From Pirellulales bacterium (GTDB taxonomy: Bacteria; Planctomycetota; Planctomycetia; Pirellulales; DATAWG01), in NCBI GenBank assembly GCA_036267355.1, contig DATAWG010000079.1, forward strand, positions 17,300-81,299: a stretch of DNA of 64,000 nucleotides, in the 5' to 3' direction. Under the pieces are notes generated by a model. That model made no database searches. It saw nothing but the letters and a program-made list of their open reading frames with translations, and was not told where the DNA came from. The position numbers were made by a program, and so were the translations under genes. Positions 54,849 through 62,486 of the stretch are shown here, piece by piece (the first letter of the stretch is position 1; every line of letters begins with the position of its first letter).

Positions 54849-55262
54849 ATGGATGCGATCGATTCTGCCATCGCCGATTTGGTGACGCTCGCCAGCGCTC
54901 ACGATGCTTCTCGCACGGTCGAGCGGCTGAAGTCGCTGTTGAGCCAAAAGGGCATCCAGTTGTTCGCCGATATCGACCACGCCGCGGGGGCCCGGCAAGT
55001 GGGGCTGCTGCTACGACCGACCCGCGTGTTGATTTTCGGCAACCCCGCCGCCGGCACGCCGCTGATGCAAGACGAGCAAACCATCGGCCTCGATCTGCCG
55101 CTACGAATTCTGGTCTGGGAAGACGCCGACGGCAAAGCGTGGCTGACCTATCGGCAGTCGGAGTCGCTCGCCGAACTGCACCCTATCCACGGCCGCGACG
55201 GCACGCTCAAAGCGTTGAGCGCCGGCCTGAGCGCCTTGGCGCATGGGGCGGCAGGCCCCTAG
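54849..55262 (+). CDS. DUF302 domain protein
   Basis: 137 residues from the ATG at 54849, chosen because GGAGG lies six bases before it; in-frame ATGs at 54813 and 54819 have no such site. The DUF302 fold is visible: ASRTVERLKSLLSQKGIQLF, HAAGARQVGLLLRPTRVLIF, GNPAAGTPLMQDEQTIGLDL and KAWLTYRQ. DUF302 proteins are small cytosolic or periplasmic proteins of unknown function, often in stress or metal contexts. It begins a plus-strand run of five genes. Confidence 0.82.
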   Translation: MDAIDSAIADLVTLASAHDASRTVERLKSLLSQKGIQLFADIDHAAGARQVGLLLRPTRVLIFGNPAAGTPLMQDEQTIGLDLPLRILVWEDADGKAWLTYRQSESLAELHPIHGRDGTLKALSAGLSALAHGAAGP

Positions 55263-55358
55263 CAATTAGCGCGAAATCGTAGAAACGCAAGGAGGCGGCT
55301 TGCGCGTTCGACCGTGTGGGTAACCATCTCTAGCCATTCACACAAGGAAGAAAAGCCC

Positions 55359-56180
55359 ATGGCCAGGATCACGACCAAAGACGGCACGCAGATTTATTAC
55401 AAGGATTGGGGATCCGGGCAGCCGGTGGTTTTCAGCCACGGCTGGCCGCTGAGCGCCGACGCGTTCGAAGACCAGATGTTTTATCTCGCCGCCCGCGGAT
55501 ACCGCTGCATCGCTCACGACCGTCGCGGCCACGGCCGATCGAGCCAACCTTGGGACGGCAACGACATGGACACGTATGCCGACGATTTGGCCGCCCTGGT
55601 CGAATCGCTCGACCTGAAGTCGGCGATTCACGTCGGCCATTCGACGGGAGGGGGCGAAGTGGCTCGCTATATCGGCCGGCATGGGACGCGTCGCGTCGCC
55701 AAGGCGGTGCTGATCGGCGCCGTGCCGCCGCTGATGCTGAAAACCGCCGCCAATCCCGGCGGCTTGCCGATCGATGCCTTCGATCAGATTCGCAGCGCCG
55801 TGGTCGCCGATCGCTCGAAATTCTGGAAGGATTTGAGCATGCCATTCTACGGCTACAATCGGCCGGGCGCGAAGATTTCCGAGGGTGTGCGCGATTCATT
55901 CTGGTTGCAGGGGATGATGGCCGGATTCCCTGCTTCGTATTTTTGCATCAAGGCATTTTCGGAAACCGATCTGACGGAAGATCTCAAACGGTTCGACATC
56001 CCCACGCTGATTTTGCATGGCGACGACGACCAGATTGTGCCGATCGGCGCTTCGGCGATGCTGTCGTCGAAACTTGTGAAAGGAGCGAAGCTCAAGGTCG
56101 TCCCCGGCGCACCGCACGGCATGTGCACGACATTGAAGGACCAGATCAACGAGGAATTGATCTCGTTTCTTTCCGCATAA
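55359..56180 (+). CDS. Alpha/beta hydrolase, non-haem chloroperoxidase type
   Basis: 273 residues from the ATG at 55359, with AAGGAAG eight bases upstream. The family features are [20 protein letters not shown], the nucleophile elbow [18 protein letters not shown], Asp in [10 protein letters not shown] and the His in GAPHGM. This is the bromoperoxidase/chloroperoxidase-like group of serine hydrolases, which can make peracids but usually act as esterases. No signal peptide, so cytoplasmic. Downstream genes encode an SDR and Dps. Confidence 0.9.
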   Translation: MARITTKDGTQIYYKDWGSGQPVVFSHGWPLSADAFEDQMFYLAARGYRCIAHDRRGHGRSSQPWDGNDMDTYADDLAALVESLDLKSAIHVGHSTGGGEVARYIGRHGTRRVAKAVLIGAVPPLMLKTAANPGGLPIDAFDQIRSAVVADRSKFWKDLSMPFYGYNRPGAKISEGVRDSFWLQGMMAGFPASYFCIKAFSETDLTEDLKRFDIPTLILHGDDDQIVPIGASAMLSSKLVKGAKLKVVPGAPHGMCTTLKDQINEELISFLSA

Positions 56181-56248
56181 CGGCGATTGCCGCCCCGTCG
56201 CAATACAGTTGTGAAATGAAAATGTCAATTCTCCAGGAGGACAATCCC

Positions 56249-56998
56249 ATGAATCGCTTGAAGAATAAAGTTGCCGTCGTCACCGGCGCTTCCAAAGGAA
56301 TCGGAGCGGCGATTGCCGAGCATTTGGCGGCGGAAGGCGCGGCGGTCGTCGTAAACTACGCCAGCAGCAAGGCCGGGGCCGACGCCGTTGTCGAACGCAT
56401 CGCCCGCAGCGATGGCCGGGCCGTTGCCGTGCAAGCCGACGTTGCAAATGCCGAGGATATTCGCCGCCTTTTCGCCGAGGCAAAGCGCGCCTTTGGCAAG
56501 CTCGATATTCTCGTCAACAATGCGGGGATCTACGAGCCGATGCCGCTGGAATCCATCACGCCCGAGCATTTCCACAAACAGTTCAATCTCAACGTGCTCG
56601 GCCTGATTCTGGCGACGCAAGAAGCCGTCAAGCATTTTGGAACCGGCGGCGGCGCGGTGGTGAATATCAGCTCGATCGTGGCAACGCTCGCCCCGCCGGG
56701 GCTTTCGGTCTATAGCGCCACCAAAGCTGCCGTAAACGCGATCACCAAATCGCTGGCGACCGAGCTCGGCCCACGGAAAATCCGCGTCAACGCCATCAAC
56801 CCCGGCTTGATCGAAACCGAAGGGACCCATTCCGCCGGAATGGCCACCGGCGAATTTCGCAAGCAGTTCGAAGAGACGACGCCGCTGGGCCGCATCGGCC
56901 AGCCGCAAGACATCGCGCCGGCGGCCGTCTATCTGGCCTCCGATGAATCCGGCTGGATCACGGGCGAAACGCTGTATATCAGTGGCGGCCGGCGCTAA
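56249..56998 (+). CDS. Short-chain dehydrogenase/reductase (glucose 1-dehydrogenase/FabG-like)
   Basis: 249 residues from the ATG at 56249, with CCAGGAGG nine bases upstream. It has the NAD(P) motif VVTGASKGIGAAIA, NNAGIYEP, and the catalytic Ser, Tyr and Lys in NISSIVATLAPPGLSVYSATK. The C-terminal YISGGRR replaces the common DGG. NADP preference is likely from the residues after the second strand (NYASS). The substrate cannot be set from sequence. It lies 68 bases after the hydrolase. Confidence 0.92.
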   Translation: MNRLKNKVAVVTGASKGIGAAIAEHLAAEGAAVVVNYASSKAGADAVVERIARSDGRAVAVQADVANAEDIRRLFAEAKRAFGKLDILVNNAGIYEPMPLESITPEHFHKQFNLNVLGLILATQEAVKHFGTGGGAVVNISSIVATLAPPGLSVYSATKAAVNAITKSLATELGPRKIRVNAINPGLIETEGTHSAGMATGEFRKQFEETTPLGRIGQPQDIAPAAVYLASDESGWITGETLYISGGRR

Positions 56999-57083
56999 CA
57001 GCCTGTTGAAATGTTTCGGCACGAGCCTACGTTCGTGTGCCACTCGCTGTAAACCACCACTCCCCACAACGAAAGGACAAGTC

Positions 57084-57608
57084 ATGACGACCGCGCACGC
57101 TGCAACGAAAACCGAACGCGTGAATCCTGCTCTGGCGACGCCGACCGATCTTTCTCATAAAGGCGTCGCGGCGATCGCCGCCGAACTGCGCCCGCTGCTT
57201 GCCGATGTCTTTGCCCTCTACGTCAAGACCAAGAATTTTCATTGGCACATGAGCGGCCCCCATTTCCGCGACTATCACTTGCTGCTCGACGAGCATGCCG
57301 ACCAGATTTTCGCCATGACCGACGACATCGCCGAGCGGGCTCGCAAGATCGGTGGTACCAGTCTGCGCTCGATCGGCGACATCGCTCGCCATCAGCGATT
57401 GAAAGACAACGACGACGAATTCGTCGCCCCCGACGAGATGCTGGCCGAATTGTCTCGCGACAACCAGCAGCTAACCCAAGCGCTGCGGGCCGTCCACGCC
57501 GTCTGCGATGAAAACAACGATGTCGCCACGGCCAGCCTGATCGAAAACTGGATCGACCAAACCGAGCGCCGCACCTGGTTCCTCTCGGAAACCGTCGGCC
57601 CGGACTGA
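57084..57608 (+). CDS. dps: Dps-family ferritin-like protein
   Basis: 174 residues from the ATG at 57084 with GAAAGGA before it. Dps oxidises and stores iron using H2O2 and protects DNA. All inter-subunit ferroxidase residues sit at E. coli spacing: H53 (FHWHMSG), H65, D69 (LLLDEH), D80 and E84 (TDDIAERARKIGG). The N-terminus is basic (ATKTER) and could touch DNA. It is followed 19 bases later by the cNMP/thioredoxin-reductase-like gene, consistent with an oxidative-stress transcript. Confidence 0.93.
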   Translation: MTTAHAATKTERVNPALATPTDLSHKGVAAIAAELRPLLADVFALYVKTKNFHWHMSGPHFRDYHLLLDEHADQIFAMTDDIAERARKIGGTSLRSIGDIARHQRLKDNDDEFVAPDEMLAELSRDNQQLTQALRAVHAVCDENNDVATASLIENWIDQTERRTWFLSETVGPD

Positions 57609-57627
57609 GCAAGGAGCTTGTAAGCGA

Positions 57628-59271
57628 ATGGCCCATGTAGAAGAAATCGCGTTTCCGCAGCTCAATAGCGCGGAATTGGCGATGGTTCGCTCGATGGCCG
57701 AAGCGCGCGACTACGCCGATGGCGACGTCGTGTTTCGGGCCGGCCAGGCGGAGATCGACCTGTACGTCGTCGAATCCGGCCGGATCGAAATCCAAAACCC
57801 GACCGACGACCATCGCGTGATCGTCGTCCATGAGGCCGGCGAATTCTCCGGCGACATCGACGTCATCACAGGCCGGCCGGTGATCGTGACCGCCGTGGCC
57901 CGCGGACCAACCCGCGCGCTTTGCCTTCCGCGCAGCCGGTTGCGAGCCCTGCTCAATCGTGTGCCGAGCCTCGGCGAAAAGTTGATCACGGCGTTCACCC
58001 GTCGGCGGGAATTGTTGTCGCGGATGGGCACGCTGGGGCTGCGCGTTGTCGGGCCAGGGCACTGCCGCGATACGAACATCGTTCGCGAGTTTCTCTACAA
58101 GAACTTCGTCCCGTTCACTTGGTACGACACGGAAACCGAGAAGGGGCAACTCGCCCTGGCCGCGCTCGGCTCGTCGCGAAAAACGCCCGCGATCGAATGC
58201 GGCGACGGCACCGTGCTCCTGAATCCAACGTTGCGCGAGCTGGCCGCCCAGGCCGGCATCTGGCGGCACTGCCCTTCGCGGGAAGTCGATCTGGCCATCG
58301 TGGGCGCGGGCCCGGCCGGCATCGCCGCCGCCGTCTACGCATCATCGGAAGGGATTTCAACCCTGATGCTCGATCGGCTCGGGCCGGGCGGGCAGGCGGG
58401 CGGTTCGTCGCGCATCGAAAACTTCATCGGCTTTCCGGCCGGTTTGAGCGGGGCCGATCTGGCGACGCGCGGCGTGTTGCAAATGCTCAAATTCGGCGCG
58501 CAGATCGTTGCCCCCGTCGCGGTCGAACAGCTCACGCCGGCGCGTTCGGTCGAAGAATTGCACACCCTCGATCTCGATTGCGGGGCAAAGATTCGCTGCC
58601 GCGTGGTGCTGCTGGCGATCGGCGTGCGCTGGCGAAAGCTGGAAGCCGCCGGGGCGGATCGCTTCGAAGGCGCCGGCATCTATTATGCCTGCACGACCGT
58701 CGAAGCCGATCTTTACGACCGCTCCGATGTCGCCGTGGTCGGGGCGGGCAACTCGGCCGGCCAGGCCGCCATGTTTTTGGCGGAATGCTGCCCCCAGCGC
58801 AATGTGCATTTGCTGATCCGCCGCAAGCTCGGGCCCGGCATGTCGGAATACCTTTCCGACCGGATCCGGGCCTCGCGAAACGTCGTCGTCCACGAGCAGA
58901 CCGAAGTCGAAGCGATCCACGGCAATCGCCGAATGGAAGCCATCACCCTCCGGGACAACGCTTCCAAAACAACTCGCCAAGCGCCCTGCGCGGCGGTGTT
59001 CGTATTCATTGGCGCTGAACCGTCGGCCCAATGGCTGCCGCCGGAAATCGCCCGCGACGCCAATGGCTATCTATTGACGGGCACCGACGTCGTGCGATCC
59101 GGCTTATGGCCGCGGGCGGATCGCGATCCTTGTCCGCTTGAAACGACGGTGCCGGGCGTGTTGGCTGCCGGCGACATCCGCTCCGGCTCGACGAAGCGCG
59201 TCGGCTTCGCCGTCGGCGACGGCTCGCTGGCCGTCACCTGCGTCCACCGCCTGCTCACGATCAGCCGCTAG
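57628..59271 (+). CDS. Cyclic-nucleotide-binding domain fused to thioredoxin-reductase-like flavoprotein
   Basis: 547 residues. Residues about 10-130 are a cNMP-binding-like sensor domain (YADGDVVFRAGQAEIDLYVVE). About 140-215 is a thioredoxin/glutaredoxin-like segment without a CxxC (REFLYKNFVPFTWYD). The rest is a thioredoxin-reductase-like flavoprotein: FAD motif VDLAIVGAGPAGIAAAVYAS, GGQAGGSSRIENFIGFP, and the NADPH motif VAVVGAGNSAGQAAMFLAE. Where thioredoxin reductases have a CxxC redox pair it reads ACTTVEADLY, one Cys only, so it probably does not reduce thioredoxin by the classic route. The last gene of the stress-type run; its stop is 155 bases before the hsdM remnant. Confidence 0.9.
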   Translation: MAHVEEIAFPQLNSAELAMVRSMAEARDYADGDVVFRAGQAEIDLYVVESGRIEIQNPTDDHRVIVVHEAGEFSGDIDVITGRPVIVTAVARGPTRALCLPRSRLRALLNRVPSLGEKLITAFTRRRELLSRMGTLGLRVVGPGHCRDTNIVREFLYKNFVPFTWYDTETEKGQLALAALGSSRKTPAIECGDGTVLLNPTLRELAAQAGIWRHCPSREVDLAIVGAGPAGIAAAVYASSEGISTLMLDRLGPGGQAGGSSRIENFIGFPAGLSGADLATRGVLQMLKFGAQIVAPVAVEQLTPARSVEELHTLDLDCGAKIRCRVVLLAIGVRWRKLEAAGADRFEGAGIYYACTTVEADLYDRSDVAVVGAGNSAGQAAMFLAECCPQRNVHLLIRRKLGPGMSEYLSDRIRASRNVVVHEQTEVEAIHGNRRMEAITLRDNASKTTRQAPCAAVFVFIGAEPSAQWLPPEIARDANGYLLTGTDVVRSGLWPRADRDPCPLETTVPGVLAAGDIRSGSTKRVGFAVGDGSLAVTCVHRLLTISR

Positions 59272-59426
59272 AAATTTCTGATCGCCGTGCCGGATCGATT
59301 CTTTGCGATGCAACCAATCGCCCGCCGTCTGGGCCTGGAAACGGCGCTGCCGACACCGTATTCTAGGCTGTCTGCCGGTACGGTGCGCCGGCGTACCACG
59401 AGCCGCCCGCGAATCCCACAGGCCCC

Positions 59427-59888
59427 ATGTTCGAGCAAGCGTTCAAGAATATCGACGACGTGCTCCGGAAAGAGGCCGGTTGCACCACCGAGCTCGACTA
59501 CACGGAACAAACCTCCTGGCTTCTCTTCCTTAAATACCTCGATAGCCTGGAGCAAGACCGCGCCGACGAAGCAGCTCTCGTCGGCAAGCGATATTCGTTC
59601 ATTCTCGACAAGCTATATCGCTGGGAAAGCTGGGCCGCGCCCAAGGATAAGACCGGCCAGATCGACCACAACAAGGCCCAGACCGGCGACGATCTGTGCG
59701 ACTTCGTCAACAAAAAGCTCTTCCCGCATCTCCACGGTTTCAAGCAAAAAGCGACCGGTCCGAACACGATCGAATACAAGATCGGCGAAATCTTCAGCGA
59801 AATCAAAAACAAGATCCACAGCGGCTACAACCTCCGCGAGATCATCGACCATATCGACGAATTGCAGTTCCGCTCGCAGCGCCGCTGA
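59427..59888 (+). pseudogene. hsdM: hsdM remnant: N-terminal domain of type I restriction-modification methylase
   Basis: 153 codons. The HsdM N-terminal domain is well preserved (MFEQAFKNIDDVLRKEAG, then YTEQTSWLLFLKYLDSLEQD, FVNKKLFPHLHGFK, IHSGYNLREIIDHIDELQFR). The frame stops two codons after FRSQ, just where the catalytic domain should begin. The methyltransferase motifs (NPPF) and the whole of hsdS are absent. The next bases encode the end of hsdR, so one deletion has joined the two genes. It cannot methylate DNA alone. Confidence 0.88.
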
Positions 59889-60148
59889 CCCGCGAGGAGC
59901 GGGCGACGCATGCCAAAACGGCGATCGCTGCGCATTTCACGCCAAACAACAGGTATTTCTCGACTTCGTGCTGTCGCAGTATGTGAAAGTCGGCATACAC
60001 GAGCTCGACAAGGAAAAGCTGTCGCCATTGCTCAAAGCTCAAATACGATAACGCCATTGCCGACGCCATCGCGGAGTTGGGCCGGCCCGAGGACATCGGC
60101 AAAGTCTTCGCCGGCTTCCAAAAATACCTCTATCAAGCCGCGGCCTAG
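59882..60148 (+). pseudogene. hsdR: hsdR remnant: C-terminal end of type I restriction subunit, frameshifted
   Basis: Three frames are needed to read it. The first, from 59882, gives PLTREERATHAKTAIAAHF. One base is lost near 59941, and the second frame gives AKQQVFLDFVLSQYVKVGIH and ELDKEKLSPLLK. A 7-bp tandem duplication (GCTCAAA at 60030 and 60037) shifts the frame to YDNAIADAIAELGRPEDIGK and VFAGFQKYLYQAAA, stop at 60146. This is the EcoEI-type HsdR C-terminus. The gene is dead, and motor and nuclease domains are absent. Confidence 0.85.
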
Positions 60149-60217
60149 CGGACTGGCCGCTAGCCAGCCGAGGGAAAGTTTGGGATTCTGCCTCACGAAT
60201 CGTCCGCTGGGACGTTG

Positions 60218-60802
60218 ATGTTGCTGGAACTTGGGCGAAGCGAGGCGAAATTGGACGAGGCCGGGCCACGCGACCGACTTGATCCGGGCGGTGGCGAACC
60301 GTTCCAGGCCTGGGTCGAACGGCATTGGTCGGCGGTCTGCCGGCTGTTGCACGGGCTCACCGCCCATTGCCACGACACCGAAGACCTCGCCCAAGAGACG
60401 TTTTTGCGGGCCTGGAAAACTCGCGGATCGTTTCGGCCCGGCAGCAACCAGCGGGCCTGGCTGCTGCGGATCGCCAGCAATGCGTTTTTTGATTTGCGGC
60501 GGCGACGCGAAGTTCGCCGCACTGAGTCGTTGGTGGCCGAACCGGCGGGATCGGCCGAGCATCCGGCCAAGAAATTGGAACAGGCCGAGCAAGTCGAGTT
60601 GTTGCGAGCGGCGATGGCGGAGTTGCCGGATACCACGCGATTGGTTTTTCACTTGCGGGCCGCGGAGGAATTGAGCTTTCGCGAAATCGCCGACATCGCC
60701 GAGGTTAGCGAGGAAGCGGCCCGGTGGCACATGGGCCAAGCCCGGCGAAAGCTTCTCGCCCGGCTGGGCAAGCTGCCGGTGAAGGCGAATCGCGGCAAGT
60801 GA
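60218..60802 (+). CDS. ECF-type RNA polymerase sigma factor
   Basis: 194 residues from the ATG at 60218 (an in-frame TTG lies one codon upstream). Region 2: FQAWVERHWSAVCRLLHGLT, then DTEDLAQETFLRAWKT. Region 4: MAELPDTTRLVFHLRAAEE and ISEV-like IAEVSEEAARWHMGQAR as the recognition helix. It reads in the same direction as, and about 750 bases before, a gene with a zinc-finger-like N-terminus and a transmembrane helix, a plausible regulatory pair. Sequence differs clearly from the sigma factor at 18522. Confidence 0.88.
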   Translation: MLLELGRSEAKLDEAGPRDRLDPGGGEPFQAWVERHWSAVCRLLHGLTAHCHDTEDLAQETFLRAWKTRGSFRPGSNQRAWLLRIASNAFFDLRRRREVRRTESLVAEPAGSAEHPAKKLEQAEQVELLRAAMAELPDTTRLVFHLRAAEELSFREIADIAEVSEEAARWHMGQARRKLLARLGKLPVKANRGK

Positions 60803-60857
60803 TAGCGCTGGCAGAGGGCTAACTTCGGACCAGTAGCAGGCTCGCCGCCGAATACTC

Positions 60858-60878
60858 GCCCGAAGCGCTGGCGAGGGC
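60858..60878 (+). repeat. Diverged single copy of the AGCCCGAAGC repeat
   Basis: GCCCGAAGCGCTGGCGAGGGC lies in the gap after the sigma gene, with two base differences from the common unit. Confidence 0.6.
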
Positions 60879-60947
60879 GGCGAGAGTTGAATTTGAACGG
60901 GACAATGGGCAAGGCGCAGTAACCTCTCTTCTCGAAAGGTCTTGATT

Positions 60948-61430
60948 ATGGTTCGCCGCTGGATTTATGGAATTGGCGTTTTGGCATTTGGGCTTGTTGC
61001 GATTGTGGCTCTCGAATCGACCGCCTTTGCCAATAAGATTGCACGCACGGCGGTCATCGGCGAAAAGTCGACGGTCCTTCATGAACTGCGAACGGCCCAT
61101 AAGCTACTGGTCGAGGCCGACCACGATTACGACGGCCATCGCGTCAAGGCCGCGGAAGAGGTGCATCGGGCGATCCGCGAATTGGAAGGGAAGCACAGCG
61201 AGAAAAGCACGGTAGCCGTCTCCGCCACGACGACCCCGGCGGTCAAGAAACATGCGAAGGTTCACGAGCCGAAGGCCAAGGAAGCGCAGGCCATGTCCGA
61301 CGGACAATTGAGCAAAGCCCTGGGGATTTTGAAGACCGTGCAATCGCAAATTCCATCAAGTCATCCCAAGGCCGGCACCCAGGTTTCCGACGCGATTGCC
61401 AATCTCAACATGGCGCTCAGTATTAAGTAG
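60948..61430 (+). CDS. Small secreted helical protein
   Basis: 160 residues from the ATG at 60948 (GAAAGG upstream). A signal peptide (IGVLAFGLVAIVALESTAFA) precedes two amphipathic helical stretches, LHELRTAHKLLVEADHDYD with AEEVHRAIRELE, and SDGQLSKALGILKTVQSQ, joined by a Lys/Ala/Thr linker. No family recognised beyond planctomycete secreted proteins of similar build. It lies between the sigma gene and the anti-sigma-like gene. Confidence 0.65.
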   Translation: MVRRWIYGIGVLAFGLVAIVALESTAFANKIARTAVIGEKSTVLHELRTAHKLLVEADHDYDGHRVKAAEEVHRAIRELEGKHSEKSTVAVSATTTPAVKKHAKVHEPKAKEAQAMSDGQLSKALGILKTVQSQIPSSHPKAGTQVSDAIANLNMALSIK

Positions 61431-61551
61431 CGATTGAGTTGGAACACTTGAGTGCCACTGTTGGCTCGTCCAGCAGTGTGACCCGCTGTGTGACGCTCAC
61501 TGCTGTACAGGCCAGCAGTGGCACCCGAACCCTCACGCGTCGGACCGTTAT
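61431..61551. repeat. Gap with the CCAGCAGTG/CACTGCTG repeat
   Basis: Between about 61450 and 61525 GCCACTG, CCAGCAGTGTG and CACTGCTG alternate in both orientations, a diverged member of the CTGCCAGTG family of the window. No gene is seen. Confidence 0.55.
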
Positions 61552-62460
61552 ATGCGATGTTCGGATGCTCAAAATTGGCTCTTCGAGGCGGCCGAACCGG
61601 CTCAAATGCCGGAAGGCGTGGCCGAGCATCTAGAGGTTTGCATGGCTTGCCGCGAAGTGGCCGAGCAGATCGAGCGGATCGAAGCCGATTGGCGTGCGAT
61701 GCCGTTGCCGCCGAGTCTGCGAACGCCGAAGCACTATGATTTGAATCGGGCGGTTGCAAGCCCGGCAGATCGCGCTCCGCCGGTGCGTCCGCTTTGGGCC
61801 AAGGCGAGAGGGAGCAAACTTGTCCGCTGGGCGATTGCGGCGGCCGCCGTGCTTGCGATCGGGGTGGGAGTATATCTGGCGCTGCCCCGGTCGCTGCTCG
61901 ATCCGAAGGCCCGCACCGCTCCGGACTTGTTCGATCGGCTGTTGGATTGGAACGTCGCGCTGGCGGAGGTGCCGGAGTTCGATCGGGAAAGGATCTATTT
62001 GGCGTCGGTCGATCAATTGCGGACCGAGGCCGCTTCCCCGGCAGTTTCGCCTGACGAGGCCGAATTTGCCAAAACGCTGTTGGACAACGCCGATTGGCTC
62101 ACCAAGCACGCCGACCAAATCGCCGCGACCGAACGGCTTTCCGCCGTGGCAGATAAGCTGTTGATGCGAATCCAGCACACGGCCAAGTACGGCAAGCAAA
62201 CCAAACTCCGCAATTTCACCCGGCACTACGCCAGGGTCGATCGCGTGATTCAAGCGACCCTCGAGCAAGCCAAGGTCAACGATTCGCCGTCGTCGGAAGT
62301 GCGGCATCGGCTATCGGCGCTCGTGGAAGGCGATCAACACCGGCACGACGCGTTGAAGTTGCTGCTCGCCTCGGTCTCCAAATCGGAGCAAACCGTGATC
62401 CGTGGCGCGCTGGAAGCCGGCAACCGAGCGAATGCGCACAAAGCTAAGAAACCGGAATGA
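61552..62460 (+). CDS. Anti-sigma-factor-like membrane protein
   Basis: 302 residues. The N-terminus carries a zinc-finger-like EHLEVCMACREVAEQIERI (His-x3-Cys-x2-Cys, as in ZAS anti-sigma domains). One transmembrane helix (RWAIAAAAVLAIGVGVYLAL, about 95-115) follows. The C-terminal 185 residues are helical and unrecognised (DLFDRLLDWNVALAEVPEFD, ATLEQAKVNDSPSS). Cytoplasmic zinc finger, single helix and outer domain is the classic topology for controlling an ECF sigma factor, here probably the one at 60218; this is inferred. Confidence 0.75.
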   Translation: MRCSDAQNWLFEAAEPAQMPEGVAEHLEVCMACREVAEQIERIEADWRAMPLPPSLRTPKHYDLNRAVASPADRAPPVRPLWAKARGSKLVRWAIAAAAVLAIGVGVYLALPRSLLDPKARTAPDLFDRLLDWNVALAEVPEFDRERIYLASVDQLRTEAASPAVSPDEAEFAKTLLDNADWLTKHADQIAATERLSAVADKLLMRIQHTAKYGKQTKLRNFTRHYARVDRVIQATLEQAKVNDSPSSEVRHRLSALVEGDQHRHDALKLLLASVSKSEQTVIRGALEAGNRANAHKAKKPE

Positions 62461-62486
62461 AAAGTAATCCGACGGAGAGACATGCC

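Noticed and set aside
59287-60051. 254-codon frame covering the hsd remnants
   Set aside because: Only its last part coincides with true HsdR sequence; the rest is out of frame with HsdM and is Ser/Arg/Thr-rich shadow.
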